The translations under genes were made by a program, and so were the position numbers. Below, piece after piece: positions 33,931-43,358 of a stretch of DNA of 64,000 nucleotides. Below the pieces are notes generated by a model. The model ran no database searches. It saw only the letters and a program-made list of their open reading frames with translations, and was not told the DNA's origin. Source of the stretch: UBA3537 sp045561735 (GTDB lineage Bacteria > Bacteroidota > Bacteroidia > Flavobacteriales > Flavobacteriaceae); contig JBJKXC010000019.1 of assembly GCA_045561735.1 (NCBI GenBank), positions 21,731 to 85,730 of the forward strand, in the 5' to 3' direction. Within the stretch, counting starts at the first letter, position 1, and each line of letters starts with the position of its first letter.

Positions 33931-35226
33931 TTAAACTACACAAATGATAAAAGTACTGCGTTTTCCGCGATTAATAATGATGTAAGTGTCATTAATCAGG
34001 TCTGAAACACTAATTGAATAAGCTTCATTTACTTTTTCTTTATTGACTAAAACTGAATTTTCTTTTAAGGCACGGCGTGCCTCTCCGTTGGAAGCTAAGA
34101 ACCCAGTTTCAGAGCACAAAGCCGCGATCATATCCATACCCGCTTCTATTTTAGCTCTGGAAACATCGGTTTGAGGTACCCCTTCAAAAACATCTAAAAA
34201 GGTGGCTTCATCCAAGCTACTAATGTCAGATTTAAATGCTTTGCTGTACAGAATTTGTGAAGCTTTTTGAGCATTTTCGCAATCCGTGGCACCATGAACC
34301 ATATTGGTAACGTCTTGCGCCAATTTTTTTTGAAGCTCTCTGGCATGGGGTTGCTTTTTATGCGATTCAATCAAATCTTCTATCACACCCTTCTCTAAAA
34401 AAGTAAAGATTTTAATGTACTTTTCCGCATCTTCGTCACTGGAATTTAACCAATATTGATAAAATTTATATGGTGAAGTTCGTTCGCGATCCAGCCATAT
34501 ATTGCCACCTTCACTTTTTCCAAATTTTGAACCATCTGATTTAGTGATCAATGGGCATGTTATGGCAAATCCTTTTCCTTTGGCGACACGTCTAATCAAT
34601 TCAGTTCCAGTGGTAATGTTTCCCCACTGATCGCTTCCACCCATTTGAAGGGTACAGCCTAAAGTTTGAAATAAATTTAGAAAATCGTAGCCTTGTACCA
34701 GTTGATAGGTGAATTCTGTAAAACTCATTCCCTCCTTACTTTCTGAAGTAATTCTGTTTTTTACTGAGTCTTTCGCCATCATATAATTTACAGATAAGTG
34801 CTTCCCAACATCACGAATAAATTCTAAAAACGAAATTTCTTTCATCCAATCGTAATTATTGACCATCAAGGCAGCATTAGGGTCTTGGGTGTCAAAATCT
34901 AAGAAATGAGCCAATTGTTTTTGAATAGCATCTTGGTTTTGGCCAAGCGTAGTTTCATCTAATAAATTGCGCTCAACAGATTTTCCAGAGGGATCTCCAA
35001 TCATTCCTGTAGCGCCGCCAACCAATGCCACAGGTTTATGCCCACAACGCTGAAAATGAGCTAACAACATAATTGGAACCAGGTTTCCAATGTGTAATGA
35101 ATCAGAAGTTGGATCAAAGCCTATGTAGGCTACACGCATTGTTTCTAGAAGATGCGCCTCAGTACCAGGCATGTTGTCTTGAAGCATGCCGCGCCAATGT
35201 AAAACTTCTATAAAATTCTTGATCAT
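33931..35226 (-). CDS. tyrS: Tyrosyl-tRNA synthetase
   Basis: A 431-residue class I synthetase with the HIGH-type HIGN (in DSLHIGNLVP), the KMSKS-type KFGKSEG and the QMGGSDQWGN tyrosine/ATP pocket. The C-terminal S4 RNA-binding domain is complete (ARRALKENSVLVNKEKV). The start MIKNFIEVLHWRG is chosen over an ATG 36 bases upstream because that one precedes the -7 box. Confidence 0.97.
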   Translation of the reverse strand: MIKNFIEVLHWRGMLQDNMPGTEAHLLETMRVAYIGFDPTSDSLHIGNLVPIMLLAHFQRCGHKPVALVGGATGMIGDPSGKSVERNLLDETTLGQNQDAIQKQLAHFLDFDTQDPNAALMVNNYDWMKEISFLEFIRDVGKHLSVNYMMAKDSVKNRITSESKEGMSFTEFTYQLVQGYDFLNLFQTLGCTLQMGGSDQWGNITTGTELIRRVAKGKGFAITCPLITKSDGSKFGKSEGGNIWLDRERTSPYKFYQYWLNSSDEDAEKYIKIFTFLEKGVIEDLIESHKKQPHARELQKKLAQDVTNMVHGATDCENAQKASQILYSKAFKSDISSLDEATFLDVFEGVPQTDVSRAKIEAGMDMIAALCSETGFLASNGEARRALKENSVLVNKEKVNEAYSISVSDLINDTYIIINRGKRSTFIICVV

Positions 35227-35244
35227 TAATTGATTTTTAATGTA

Positions 35245-35252
35245 CAAAGATA
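35245..35252 (-). promoter_or_regulatory. -7 box of tyrS
   Basis: TATCTTTG on the minus strand, 18 bases before the chosen tyrS start. It decides the start codon. Confidence 0.5.
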
Positions 35253-35298
35253 AAAGATTCATTAGGGATGAGAAAAGAAAAATCAGTAATTTCGCAAC

Positions 35299-36294
35299 AT
35301 GGTATTAGTCACAGGTGGCACCGGTCTTGTTGGAAGTCATTTACTTCTAAAATTAGCACAACAAAATCAATCTGTTCGGGCACTTTATAGAAATGGTGCG
35401 AATCTCGAAAGGGTCAAAACTGTTTTTTCATACTATTCTAAAAACTCAAAATCACTTTATGAAAACATTGATTGGGTAGAGGCAGATTTGAATGATTTAC
35501 CGAAGTTAACATTAGCATTCAAAGACATAACCCATGTCTTTCATTGTGCAGCATATATTTCTTTTGACCCCTCCAATTATAAAATTTTGAGAGAGACCAA
35601 TATTAAAGGAACCGCAAATATTGTTAATTTAAGTATTGTAAATAAAGTTAAAAAATTATGTTATGTAAGCAGCGTAGCTACTTTGGGTTACGGTGGAGAT
35701 TTAATAACGGAAGAAAACCAATGGGATGGCAATCAAAACAAAAGCGTATACGCAATCTCAAAATACGGGGCAGAAATGGAAGTCTGGCGTGCTTCCCAAG
35801 AAGGTTTAGCGGTCGTAATTGTAAATCCAGGTGTTATTTTAGGGCCTGGTTTTTGGAATTCTGGAAGTGGCCTGTTGTTTAAATTAGTAGGGAAGAAACA
35901 GCGCTATTTTACAAATGGGAGAACAGGCTATGTTGCCGTTAATGATGTCACCAAAGCTATGCTATATCTAATGGACTCGGATATTAAAAATCAGCGTTAC
36001 ATCCTAGTGGCTGAAAACTTGACGTATAAAGAAATCCTCACTATTGTTGCTGAAATTATGAAGATAGAGCCTCCTACAAAACTGGCTTCAGAACGTATGC
36101 TAATGTTTGCAATGCTTTGTGATTGGCTGCAATGTAAAGTATTAGGAAGAAAAAGACGGCTGAGCAAAGCTTTGTTCCGTGCACTTACAAAGGACTATAA
36201 ATTCAGTTCTGAAAAAATAAAAACAGACCTTAATAACTTCAAATTTAGTCGTATTTGCGAGGCGTATCAACAAGCGGTTCAATATTTTTTTTGA
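35299..36294 (+). CDS. NAD-dependent epimerase/dehydratase family protein
   Basis: A 331-residue extended short-chain dehydrogenase with the Rossmann loop VTGGTGLVGSHLL at the N-terminus and the catalytic YAISKYGAE (Tyr/Lys pair, about residue 150). It resembles the dihydroflavonol reductase-like subgroup of nucleotide-sugar and steroid dehydrogenases; substrate unknown. Its last 50 bases are also coding on the opposite strand for the DUF4296 lipoprotein. Confidence 0.85.
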   Translation: MVLVTGGTGLVGSHLLLKLAQQNQSVRALYRNGANLERVKTVFSYYSKNSKSLYENIDWVEADLNDLPKLTLAFKDITHVFHCAAYISFDPSNYKILRETNIKGTANIVNLSIVNKVKKLCYVSSVATLGYGGDLITEENQWDGNQNKSVYAISKYGAEMEVWRASQEGLAVVIVNPGVILGPGFWNSGSGLLFKLVGKKQRYFTNGRTGYVAVNDVTKAMLYLMDSDIKNQRYILVAENLTYKEILTIVAEIMKIEPPTKLASERMLMFAMLCDWLQCKVLGRKRRLSKALFRALTKDYKFSSEKIKTDLNNFKFSRICEAYQQAVQYFF

Positions 36295-36727
36295 GTTGTT
36301 TTTGACTCAATATTCGATTTCTTTTTCTTGTTTTAGTCAGAGAGTCTTTCTTTAATTTTCTCAAAGAGTCTGCCTTTTTATTTTGAATTTCAATACGCCT
36401 TTGAATTCGCTGTTTTGCAGCATCAAGTTTATGTTTCACACGTTGATAAATTAAGCTGTATTGTTCAATGTTACGGGCGTAATATGTATTACTGTTTTCA
36501 AACTGTATCGAATCAATATTATGTTTTTTAAAAACATAATCCAATGGGCTTATAAGCTTGTCTTGTAATATTTTTTTATTGGCACCTTGGGTGGAATTCA
36601 GAATCATAAAATCACTTAAAATTTCCACCATTTTATCATCTGAAATCAAGTCGCTGGGGACTTCATAGGCGTTTTTATGACAAGAACACAAAATGAGGAC
36701 AAATACTAAATAATGGAGAACTCTCAT
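36245..36727 (-). CDS. DUF4296 lipoprotein
   Basis: A 160-residue protein with a lipoprotein signal (VLILCSCHKN) and the DUF4296 region (DDKMVEILSDFMILNSTQG, about 30-50). The C-terminal third is a very basic Lys/Arg-rich tail. The family is common in Bacteroidota and uncharacterised. The start overlaps the dihydroorotase stop by four bases, and its end overlaps the convergent epimerase gene by 50 bases. Confidence 0.88.
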   Translation of the reverse strand: MRVLHYLVFVLILCSCHKNAYEVPSDLISDDKMVEILSDFMILNSTQGANKKILQDKLISPLDYVFKKHNIDSIQFENSNTYYARNIEQYSLIYQRVKHKLDAAKQRIQRRIEIQNKKADSLRKLKKDSLTKTRKRNRILSQKQLKKNIEPLVDTPRKYD

Positions 36728-38070
36728 CGTTTGAATGTAAGGCGCATAGCCGAATTTTTATTTGTAAATTTAGTATTATGATAGACTAAATTGCCATTTA
36801 GAATGGTGTGAGTAATTCTGGACTTAAAAGTGACCCCCTCAAAAGGTGACCAGCCACACTTGTATAAAATATTTTCTGGGGTAACTGTCCAAGGGTTATG
36901 CGGGTCTACCAAAATTAAATCTGCAAAATAACCTTTGCGAACAAAGCCTCTTTTTTCAATTTGAAATAGAATAGCGGGATTATGGGCCATTTTCTCTACC
37001 AACTTTTCAATTGAAATTTTACCTTTGTGATAGGCTTCCATAAGTGCTACAACCGCATGTTGAACCAAAGGTCCACCTGAAGGTGCTTTGGTATAAGAAT
37101 TTGCTTTTTCTTCAATTGAGTGAGGAGCATGGTCTGTAGCAATGACATCAATTCTATCGTCTAATAGAGCCTCCCACAAGGCCTCTCGATCTTTGGCTGT
37201 TTTTATTGCTGGATTCCATTTTATATAGTTTCCTTTTTTGTCGTAATCTCCGTCTGAGAACCAAAGATGATGGATGCAAACCTCCGCAGTGATTTTTTTC
37301 TTTTCCAATGGTTTTTTATTGGAAAATAATTCTGTTTCTTTGGCTGTGGACAAGTGAAAAACATGTAATCTAGCACCTGTTTTTTTTGCTAACTCAATGG
37401 CTTTTGAAGACGACATATAACAAGCTTTTTCACTTCTTATAATTGGATGAAATTTAACGGGAATGGCATCGCCGTATTCGTCTTTGAATTTTTTGGTATT
37501 TACGCGAATGGTTTGCTCATCTTCACAATGTACAGCAATCAGTAAATCTGTACTTGCAAAAATCTTTTCTAAGACATCTGTGTTATCAACCAACATATTG
37601 CCTGTTGAGGAGCCAAGAAAAAGCTTTAGGGCTGCAACATTTTTTGAATCAATTTTAAGAATTTCATCTAAATTATCATTGGTTCCTCCAAACATAAAAG
37701 AATAGTTGGCATATGATGTTTTAGAGGCCCTAGCAAATTTTTCTTCAAGCTTTTTAATGGTCGTAGCATGTGGCTTAGTGTTGGGCATTTCTATAAATGA
37801 AGTAATTCCCCCAGCAATTGCCGCTCTTGATTCTGTTTCAATATTTGCTTTGTGGGTCAAGCCAGGTTCTCTAAAGTGAACTTGGTCGTCAATCATGCCA
37901 GGCAATAAAAATTTATTTTCAGCATCAATTACCAAAGTGTCAGCGTTTTTAGAACTTATTGACGGGGCAATTTCTTTAATTATTTGACCTTCAATTAACA
38001 AGTCACCATCCAGGATTTCACCCTGATTTACAATACGTGCATTTTTAATTAATATCGATGATTTCTGCAT
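36724..38070 (-). CDS. pyrC: Dihydroorotase
   Basis: A 448-residue cyclic amidohydrolase that closes carbamoyl-aspartate to dihydroorotate in pyrimidine synthesis. Motifs include DDQVHFREPG, the metal-site HCEDE segment, HVFHLST and ATDHAPH. The first position of the usual HxH metal pair is Gln (Q in DDQVHF); this also appears in other Bacteroidota homologues as far as I recall. It is the middle gene of a tight three-gene unit, glycosyltransferase-pyrC-DUF4296. Confidence 0.92.
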   Translation of the reverse strand: MQKSSILIKNARIVNQGEILDGDLLIEGQIIKEIAPSISSKNADTLVIDAENKFLLPGMIDDQVHFREPGLTHKANIETESRAAIAGGITSFIEMPNTKPHATTIKKLEEKFARASKTSYANYSFMFGGTNDNLDEILKIDSKNVAALKLFLGSSTGNMLVDNTDVLEKIFASTDLLIAVHCEDEQTIRVNTKKFKDEYGDAIPVKFHPIIRSEKACYMSSSKAIELAKKTGARLHVFHLSTAKETELFSNKKPLEKKKITAEVCIHHLWFSDGDYDKKGNYIKWNPAIKTAKDREALWEALLDDRIDVIATDHAPHSIEEKANSYTKAPSGGPLVQHAVVALMEAYHKGKISIEKLVEKMAHNPAILFQIEKRGFVRKGYFADLILVDPHNPWTVTPENILYKCGWSPFEGVTFKSRITHTILNGNLVYHNTKFTNKNSAMRLTFKR

Positions 38071-38796
38071 TTATAATTTGCCTAAAATTTGTTGAGCCCG
38101 CATTATCAAAACTCCTTTTATTGCTTCTGATATGATTCCTTTTGTGAGTTTAGATGTTCCTTTAACTCGGTCTGTAAAGATAATAGGTATTTCTTTGATT
38201 TTAAATTTTTTATGAAATGCTTTGTATTTCATTTCAATTTGAAACGCATACCCTACAAACCTAATCTGATCCAATTCCAAGGATTCCAAAACCGTTCTCT
38301 TGTAGCAAACAAACCCAGCGGTGGGATCTTTAATCGGCATGCCGGTAATTATACGTACATACCAAGAAGCGAAATAAGATAGTAAAATCCTTGATAGCGG
38401 CCAATTTACAACATTGATGCCATTTTTGTAACGAGAGCCAATTGCAAGATCAACTTTCCCTTCTTTACAAGCTTTGTAAAGCTCAATCAATGAATTGGGA
38501 TCATGCGAAAAGTCGGCATCCATTTCAAAAATATATTTATAATCGCGTTCCAATCCCCATTTAAATCCCGCTAAATAGGCCTTGCCCAAACCGAACTTAG
38601 ATAGCCGCTTTAGTAGAAATAATTTATTTGAAAAATCGTTTTGAAGACCGTAAACTTTATCCGCTGTTTTGTCGGGAGAATTATCATCCACCACCAAAAT
38701 ATGAACCTGCGGATGCAACAAAAAAACCGCTCGCAAAAGTGCTTCGATATTTTCGATTTCGTTATAAGTTGGAATGATTATAAGTGTATTATTCAT
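38071..38796 (-). CDS. Polyprenol monophosphomannose synthase-like glycosyltransferase
   Basis: About 242 residues of a GT-2 enzyme. LIIIPTYNEIENI binds the nucleotide, VVDDNSPD and the DAD metal motif (FEMDADFSHDP) follow, and DPTAGFVCYKR is typical of dolichyl-phosphate mannose synthases. It lacks the C-terminal membrane domain of eukaryotic or mycobacterial versions. It probably moves mannose or glucose to a polyprenyl phosphate for envelope glycan or protein O-glycan synthesis. I prefer MNNTLIIIPT as start; MQHFMNN is equally possible. Confidence 0.88.
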   Translation of the reverse strand: MNNTLIIIPTYNEIENIEALLRAVFLLHPQVHILVVDDNSPDKTADKVYGLQNDFSNKLFLLKRLSKFGLGKAYLAGFKWGLERDYKYIFEMDADFSHDPNSLIELYKACKEGKVDLAIGSRYKNGINVVNWPLSRILLSYFASWYVRIITGMPIKDPTAGFVCYKRTVLESLELDQIRFVGYAFQIEMKYKAFHKKFKIKEIPIIFTDRVKGTSKLTKGIISEAIKGVLIMRAQQILGKL

Positions 38797-38860
38797 AAAA
38801 TGTTGCATGGCAAGCAAAAATAAGCTATTTATGCGTGTCCCATTATACAAAATTTCTTGT

Positions 38861-38868
38861 TAATTTTG
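38861..38868 (+). promoter_or_regulatory. -7 box immediately before the DUF4271 gene
   Basis: TAATTTTG lies three bases ahead of the ATG at 38872. If used, the transcript would begin at or next to the start codon, a leaderless arrangement. Confidence 0.35.
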
Positions 38869-38871
38869 TGT

Positions 38872-39528
38872 ATGCTTAGAGAGGTTATTTCAAATGACGG
38901 TTATGTTCTGTGTGGACTGCTGAGCCTAACATTGCTGTTAATTGTTAAAATACTTCACTCCAAGCGTTTGTTTGATTTTCTTGGATTTTTAGGGAATTCT
39001 AATTATTTACGAATATACTTAAAAGACCATTCTTTTCTTGATGGTTTTGACACCCTTTTAGCCCTTAATTTTTGTTTAAACGGTACTATATTTGGTTACA
39101 TTACTCACGAGGCACTGCTCGGAGATATTGCAATGAATAGCAGTGTATTTTTTATTTCTTTTGGATTAATTGCATTGGGACTGCTCTTAAAAATTGGTAT
39201 TGAACTTCTAATTGGATATGCTTTTGACTTGTATAACCTATTGAATGTTTTAACATTTCAACAAATCAGCACTATTAACTTTGTTGGTATTTTACTTCTT
39301 CCGATTAATGCTCTGTTAGTATTTCATTCTAACTTTCAAAAATCTGCGGTCCTAATTGTAGTAATTTTAATAATACTTGTTTTTATCTTTGGTATGGTAA
39401 AGACGATTCAATCCTATCAAAAGCTAATTTTAAGTAATTTCTTGTATTTTATTTTGTATATTTGCACCCTGGAATTTGGTCCCTGTATTATTATTTACAA
39501 CTATCTAAGGCATTCCAATCACTTTTAG
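38872..39528 (+). CDS. DUF4271 membrane protein
   Basis: A 218-residue integral membrane protein with about six to seven helices, from the ATG MLREVISND. DUF4271 proteins typically precede a uroporphyrinogen-III synthase-like gene in Bacteroidota, exactly as here (hemD starts 29 bases later). Function unknown; the pairing hints at an envelope role with its neighbour. Confidence 0.85.
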   Translation: MLREVISNDGYVLCGLLSLTLLLIVKILHSKRLFDFLGFLGNSNYLRIYLKDHSFLDGFDTLLALNFCLNGTIFGYITHEALLGDIAMNSSVFFISFGLIALGLLLKIGIELLIGYAFDLYNLLNVLTFQQISTINFVGILLLPINALLVFHSNFQKSAVLIVVILIILVFIFGMVKTIQSYQKLILSNFLYFILYICTLEFGPCIIIYNYLRHSNHF

Positions 39529-39557
39529 AGTGTCCATTTTTATAGAGTACCCATTTT

Positions 39558-40304
39558 ATGAAAGTAAAAACAATCTTAGTTTCACAACCCGAACCAAAGG
39601 TCGAAAATTCGCCTTACTATGACCTTCAACAAACTCAAAAAGTAAAAATTGATTTTCGCCCCTTTATTCACGTCGAGAACGTCACAACCAAGGAAATTAG
39701 ATTACAAAAAGTAGATTTCTCCAAGTTTTCTGCAATTATTTTAACCAGTAGAAATGCTGTTGATCACTTTTTTAGAGTAGCAGAGTCCATGCGTTTTAAA
39801 GTTCCAGACTCAATGAAATATTTTTGCCAATCTGAGGCTGTTGCCTACTACCTACAAAAATATGTTGTTTACAGAAAACGCAAAATTTATGTTGGAAATC
39901 GAAACTTTGCAGAACTTCTGCCAGTCATTAATAAATACAAGAACGAATCTTTTTTACTACCTTCTTCTGACAAACTAAAGCCTTCAATTCCCATGGCTTT
40001 GGATGAATTAGGTCTGAATTGGAAACAGGCTGTTTTTTACAAAACAGTGATAAGCGATTTATCGGATTTGGCCAATGTTTATTATGATATTTTGGTGTTT
40101 TTCAGTCCTTCTGGAATTGATTCTTTGTTTCATAATTTCCCAGATTTCAAACAAAATGATACTCGCATCGCTGTTTTTGGTAACACCACTGTTAAAGCGG
40201 TCGAAAATAAAGGGCTTCGTGTAGATATTTCAGCCCCTAGCAAGGAAACACCTTCTATGACCATGGCGCTTGAGCGTTACATAAAAAAAATGAATAAAAA
40301 GTAA
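39558..40304 (+). CDS. hemD: Uroporphyrinogen-III synthase family protein
   Basis: A 248-residue two-lobed HemD fold: ILTSRNAVDHFF in the first lobe and VFFSPSGIDSLF with AVFGNTTVKAVE in the second. The typical role is to close hydroxymethylbilane to uroporphyrinogen III in haem synthesis. Sequence conservation in this family is low, so catalysis is assumed from the fold. It follows DUF4271 in one operon. Confidence 0.88.
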   Translation: MKVKTILVSQPEPKVENSPYYDLQQTQKVKIDFRPFIHVENVTTKEIRLQKVDFSKFSAIILTSRNAVDHFFRVAESMRFKVPDSMKYFCQSEAVAYYLQKYVVYRKRKIYVGNRNFAELLPVINKYKNESFLLPSSDKLKPSIPMALDELGLNWKQAVFYKTVISDLSDLANVYYDILVFFSPSGIDSLFHNFPDFKQNDTRIAVFGNTTVKAVENKGLRVDISAPSKETPSMTMALERYIKKMNKK

Positions 40305-40382
40305 TTCATTTTCTGTAGTATTTCAAAAATATCTATTTTCGTTAATTTTTGAATATTGTATAGTTTAAATTTATTTGAATTA

Positions 40383-41243
40383 ATGAAACCTAAAAAAATT
40401 TTTCTGCTTTTAACAGTTTTCGCTTTCAGTTGTAGTAACGAAGCAATTAGTTCTGCTGATACAGATGATAACGTGGATGATAACGTGAGTGATTTTTTCC
40501 CAAATAACCTCAATAACTACTGGAAATATGTAGTTGACAGTAGCAGTGAAGAGCTGCCCAATATGAACTTTACAGCCTTGGATTCGGTTTATGTTGCTGA
40601 ATCTTCTGATAATTCCATTTCATTGGCAGCCAATGATAATGCCTTATCCAATGGGATTATGAATATGATTTTAACGTCTGGCACCTTGTATAAAACCGAT
40701 AACACTCTTGCATTGGATGGAAGTATTGATCTTACTGAAAATCTTGCCGATTTAGGGTTCGCCGACAGCTTTACCTTGACTGGACTGACCCTCTATGATT
40801 TAGAGGCTTCCAACGAAAGTATTATGTTTACACAATCTAGCATATCTTCAAATTCTATTCCCATTCAAGATACCGAGATACCGGTTGATGTTAATTATGA
40901 AATCCAAACTAAAAAATTAAATTTTTACGATTCTAATACAATCAACCAAATAAATTACAATAATGTTTTTGAGGGTGAACTAACGCTTTCACTTGAAATC
41001 AATGCCACAATTTCTCTGTTGGGCTTCCCTCAAACCGTTACCTTCTTAGATTTTCAAGACATCCTTTCCATAAGGTATTACTTCGCAGAATCTATTGGGA
41101 TGGTAAACGCTCAAGCGTCTCAAGGCTTTGCTTTGTCTGAAGAATTGACAACTTTATTAGCTCTCGCCAATATCCCATTGGAAATTCCATCTAATATCAA
41201 TATTTCAAGTTCAGAAGTATTAAATGATTATGTGTTGCAATAG
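40383..41243 (+). CDS. Hypothetical lipoprotein
   Basis: A 286-residue lipoprotein from the ATG MKPKKIFLLLTVFAFSCSNEA (Cys at residue 17), followed by an Asp-rich linker and a beta-rich, probably extracellular domain. No catalytic motif is recognised. It is transcribed alone, 78 bases after hemD, and converges with the cation exchanger gene. Confidence 0.78.
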   Translation: MKPKKIFLLLTVFAFSCSNEAISSADTDDNVDDNVSDFFPNNLNNYWKYVVDSSSEELPNMNFTALDSVYVAESSDNSISLAANDNALSNGIMNMILTSGTLYKTDNTLALDGSIDLTENLADLGFADSFTLTGLTLYDLEASNESIMFTQSSISSNSIPIQDTEIPVDVNYEIQTKKLNFYDSNTINQINYNNVFEGELTLSLEINATISLLGFPQTVTFLDFQDILSIRYYFAESIGMVNAQASQGFALSEELTTLLALANIPLEIPSNINISSSEVLNDYVLQ

Positions 41244-41250
41244 CAACAGA

Positions 41251-42192
41251 TTACTTAAAAACTAGTAGCATAAAAACGACGTACAGCAACACTAGAAAAA
41301 AGCCTTCTTTGAATTGTAATTTATGGCGCTTTGTCAGTAAAATCAAGGGCAAGATAACTGTTGCAAATACCAACATCCAGAGCACATCTCTTGATAGAAT
41401 TTGAGCATCTTCAATAGGAATGCTGTCTACCATTGCGGTCAAACCTAAAACAGACCCAAGATTGAAAATATTAGAGCCAATAAGATTCCCTAACGACAAA
41501 GCTTTTTCTTTTTTTATGACTGCAATAATCGATGCCGACAGTTCTGGAATACTGGTGCCCAAAGCAACCAAAGAAACTGAAATAACAGCTTCACTAACGC
41601 CCATTTTTTCGGCCACTACAATAGCGCCATCCACCAACCAATCCGCTCCATAATACAAGGCCACACCTCCAAAGGCAAGCCAAATAATTATTTTAAAATA
41701 GGAAACTTCAGACAAAGTATCCATTTCGGGATCTGTTTCTAAATTGGTGCGTCGCGATCTTTTAATGAGCAAAACAATAAACACCAACAGTGCGATGAAT
41801 AAAACCGCGCCTTCAAAAGAAGTCAATTGCTGGTCATTTTGCATGAAGGCATATACCAGCAAAGAGAAAATGAGCAAAGCGGGCCAATTAAATTTATAAA
41901 AAGAAGGATCGACTTCAATAGTCGTACAGATGGCAGTAATTCCTAAAACAAGTCCAATATTAGCAATATTTGAACCAATGACATTATTAATTGCAATAGC
42001 AGGCGCTCCTTGAAGGGCAGCATTTAAACTGACTAAAAGTTCAGGGAAAGAAGTTGCAAAAGACACCACGGTTAGGCCAATGACCATTTTGGAAAGGTTC
42101 AGTTTAAACGATAGCCCCACAGAAGCACGTACCAGATATTCCCCTCCAATGACCAGAAGTAAAAATCCTAAGAGCATAAAAACAACCTCCAT
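41251..42192 (-). CDS. Calcium/sodium antiporter
   Basis: A 313-residue inner-membrane exchanger with ten to eleven helices. Both inverted alpha repeats carry the family signature: SFATSFPELLVSLNAALQG with GSNIANIGLVLG in the first half, and ALGTSIPELSASIIAVI with GNLIGSNIFNLGSVLG in the second. The acidic ion-binding Glu in each TSxPEL is present. It probably exports Ca2+ using the Na+ gradient; a K+-dependent variant cannot be excluded. Confidence 0.93.
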   Translation of the reverse strand: MEVVFMLLGFLLLVIGGEYLVRASVGLSFKLNLSKMVIGLTVVSFATSFPELLVSLNAALQGAPAIAINNVIGSNIANIGLVLGITAICTTIEVDPSFYKFNWPALLIFSLLVYAFMQNDQQLTSFEGAVLFIALLVFIVLLIKRSRRTNLETDPEMDTLSEVSYFKIIIWLAFGGVALYYGADWLVDGAIVVAEKMGVSEAVISVSLVALGTSIPELSASIIAVIKKEKALSLGNLIGSNIFNLGSVLGLTAMVDSIPIEDAQILSRDVLWMLVFATVILPLILLTKRHKLQFKEGFFLVLLYVVFMLLVFK

Positions 42193-42257
42193 TTTGAATA
42201 TTTTTAACTAATATAGTTTAAGATTTAAAAATAGCTGAATATATCCAAAAGAAATTC

Positions 42258-42265
42258 TATTTTTG
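42258..42265 (+). promoter_or_regulatory. -7 box before the 49-residue gene and galM
   Basis: TATTTTTG lies only four bases before the ATG at 42270, suggesting a leaderless or nearly leaderless transcript. Confidence 0.4.
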
Positions 42266-42269
42266 AGTT

Positions 42270-42419
42270 ATGAAATTAGTTTTCAAATACTTGGCCAGCT
42301 TAAATAAAATGTTTCTGCCCAGTTACACAAAACGCCGACTGGATTTAAGCAAAGCCACTAAGTTGCAGTTGGTCCTCATAGGATGGCGCACTTTTGTGAC
42401 CTTAAGAGCTCTAGATTAA
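42270..42419 (+). CDS. Conserved flavobacterial small protein (49 residues)
   Basis: A short gene reading MKLVFKYLASLNKMF to ...LRALD, basic in the first half with a hydrophobic segment (KLQLVLIGW) near the middle. I recall near-identical 49-50 residue proteins in other Flavobacteriaceae, sometimes labelled SsrA-binding protein, but it is far too short and unrelated in motif to be SmpB. Function unknown. It starts just after a -7 box and ends 21 bases before galM, so the two are probably cotranscribed. Confidence 0.75.
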   Translation: MKLVFKYLASLNKMFLPSYTKRRLDLSKATKLQLVLIGWRTFVTLRALD

Positions 42420-42440
42420 TTTTTAGTGATTAATGCATTT

Positions 42441-43358
42441 ATGGCCACTCAATTATTCAGTTTAGAAAAATACGACGATTTTATATGCTTGTACAGCCCA
42501 TGTTCAAGTACCCAGGCAGAGTTTTGTTTGAGACGTGGGGGAAGTCTGGACATGCTCATGATTGAAAACACCCAAATAATTACCAACCTCAGCCCGATTT
42601 CCCCTCAAAAAACGTATCCATCGTCTGTTCTTTTCCCCTTTGCCAACAGAATAAAAGATGGAAAATACAATTTTAACAATAAAAGTTACACTTTTGACTG
42701 CAATGAGGCAACAGCCAACAACGCCCTTCATGGCTTAGTACATAACAAAACTTTCAAGTTTGCAGCCCACAAATTGACATCTGAATTTGCGAGTCTTCAA
42801 TTGCGCTATGAAACCGAGAAACCTGACGACAGTTTTCCATTTTTGTACCGTATTGACCTGCACTACAAATTAACAAAAAACGGCTTATCACTAAAAATTA
42901 CTGTGTTGAACACTGGTGATAATAAATTTCCTTTCACAATGGGCTGGCATCCCTACTTCAAAACGTCTGATTTAAATCAAAGTGCGCTGCGTTTTTCCAG
43001 TACTCAAAAACTGGCAGCCGATGCAAGAAATATTACCACTGGCGTAGTCGGCTGTGATTTAACAATGCCTTATGGCTTAAAGGGCGTTACACTTGATGAT
43101 GCTTACATTTTACAGGCCCCTGTGGTTGAATTTATAACCCCAGAATACGATTTGAAACTAACGGCATCTGAAGCCGAAACCTATTTACAACTCTACACCC
43201 CACCAGCTGTTCATGCCATTGCAATTGAACCCATGACTGGGGTTTCTAACAGCTTTAACAACAAAATTGGGTTAAAAGAACTCCACCCAAAAGAAACCTT
43301 TCAAATTTACTGGGATTTAAAAGTGCAATTAAAAAATAATCCTGTTACAAATTATTAA
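42441..43358 (+). CDS. galM: Aldose 1-epimerase (galactose mutarotase-like)
   Basis: A 305-residue mutarotase fold from the ATG MATQLFSLEKY. It has the sugar-binding pair LFPFANRIKDG near residue 60, the catalytic-type His in NALHGLVHNK, the GWHPYF segment and AIEPMTGVSNSFNNK near the C-terminus. It interconverts alpha and beta anomers of hexoses; it could also belong to the D-hexose-6-phosphate branch. It probably follows the 49-residue gene in one transcript. Confidence 0.9.
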   Translation: MATQLFSLEKYDDFICLYSPCSSTQAEFCLRRGGSLDMLMIENTQIITNLSPISPQKTYPSSVLFPFANRIKDGKYNFNNKSYTFDCNEATANNALHGLVHNKTFKFAAHKLTSEFASLQLRYETEKPDDSFPFLYRIDLHYKLTKNGLSLKITVLNTGDNKFPFTMGWHPYFKTSDLNQSALRFSSTQKLAADARNITTGVVGCDLTMPYGLKGVTLDDAYILQAPVVEFITPEYDLKLTASEAETYLQLYTPPAVHAIAIEPMTGVSNSFNNKIGLKELHPKETFQIYWDLKVQLKNNPVTNY

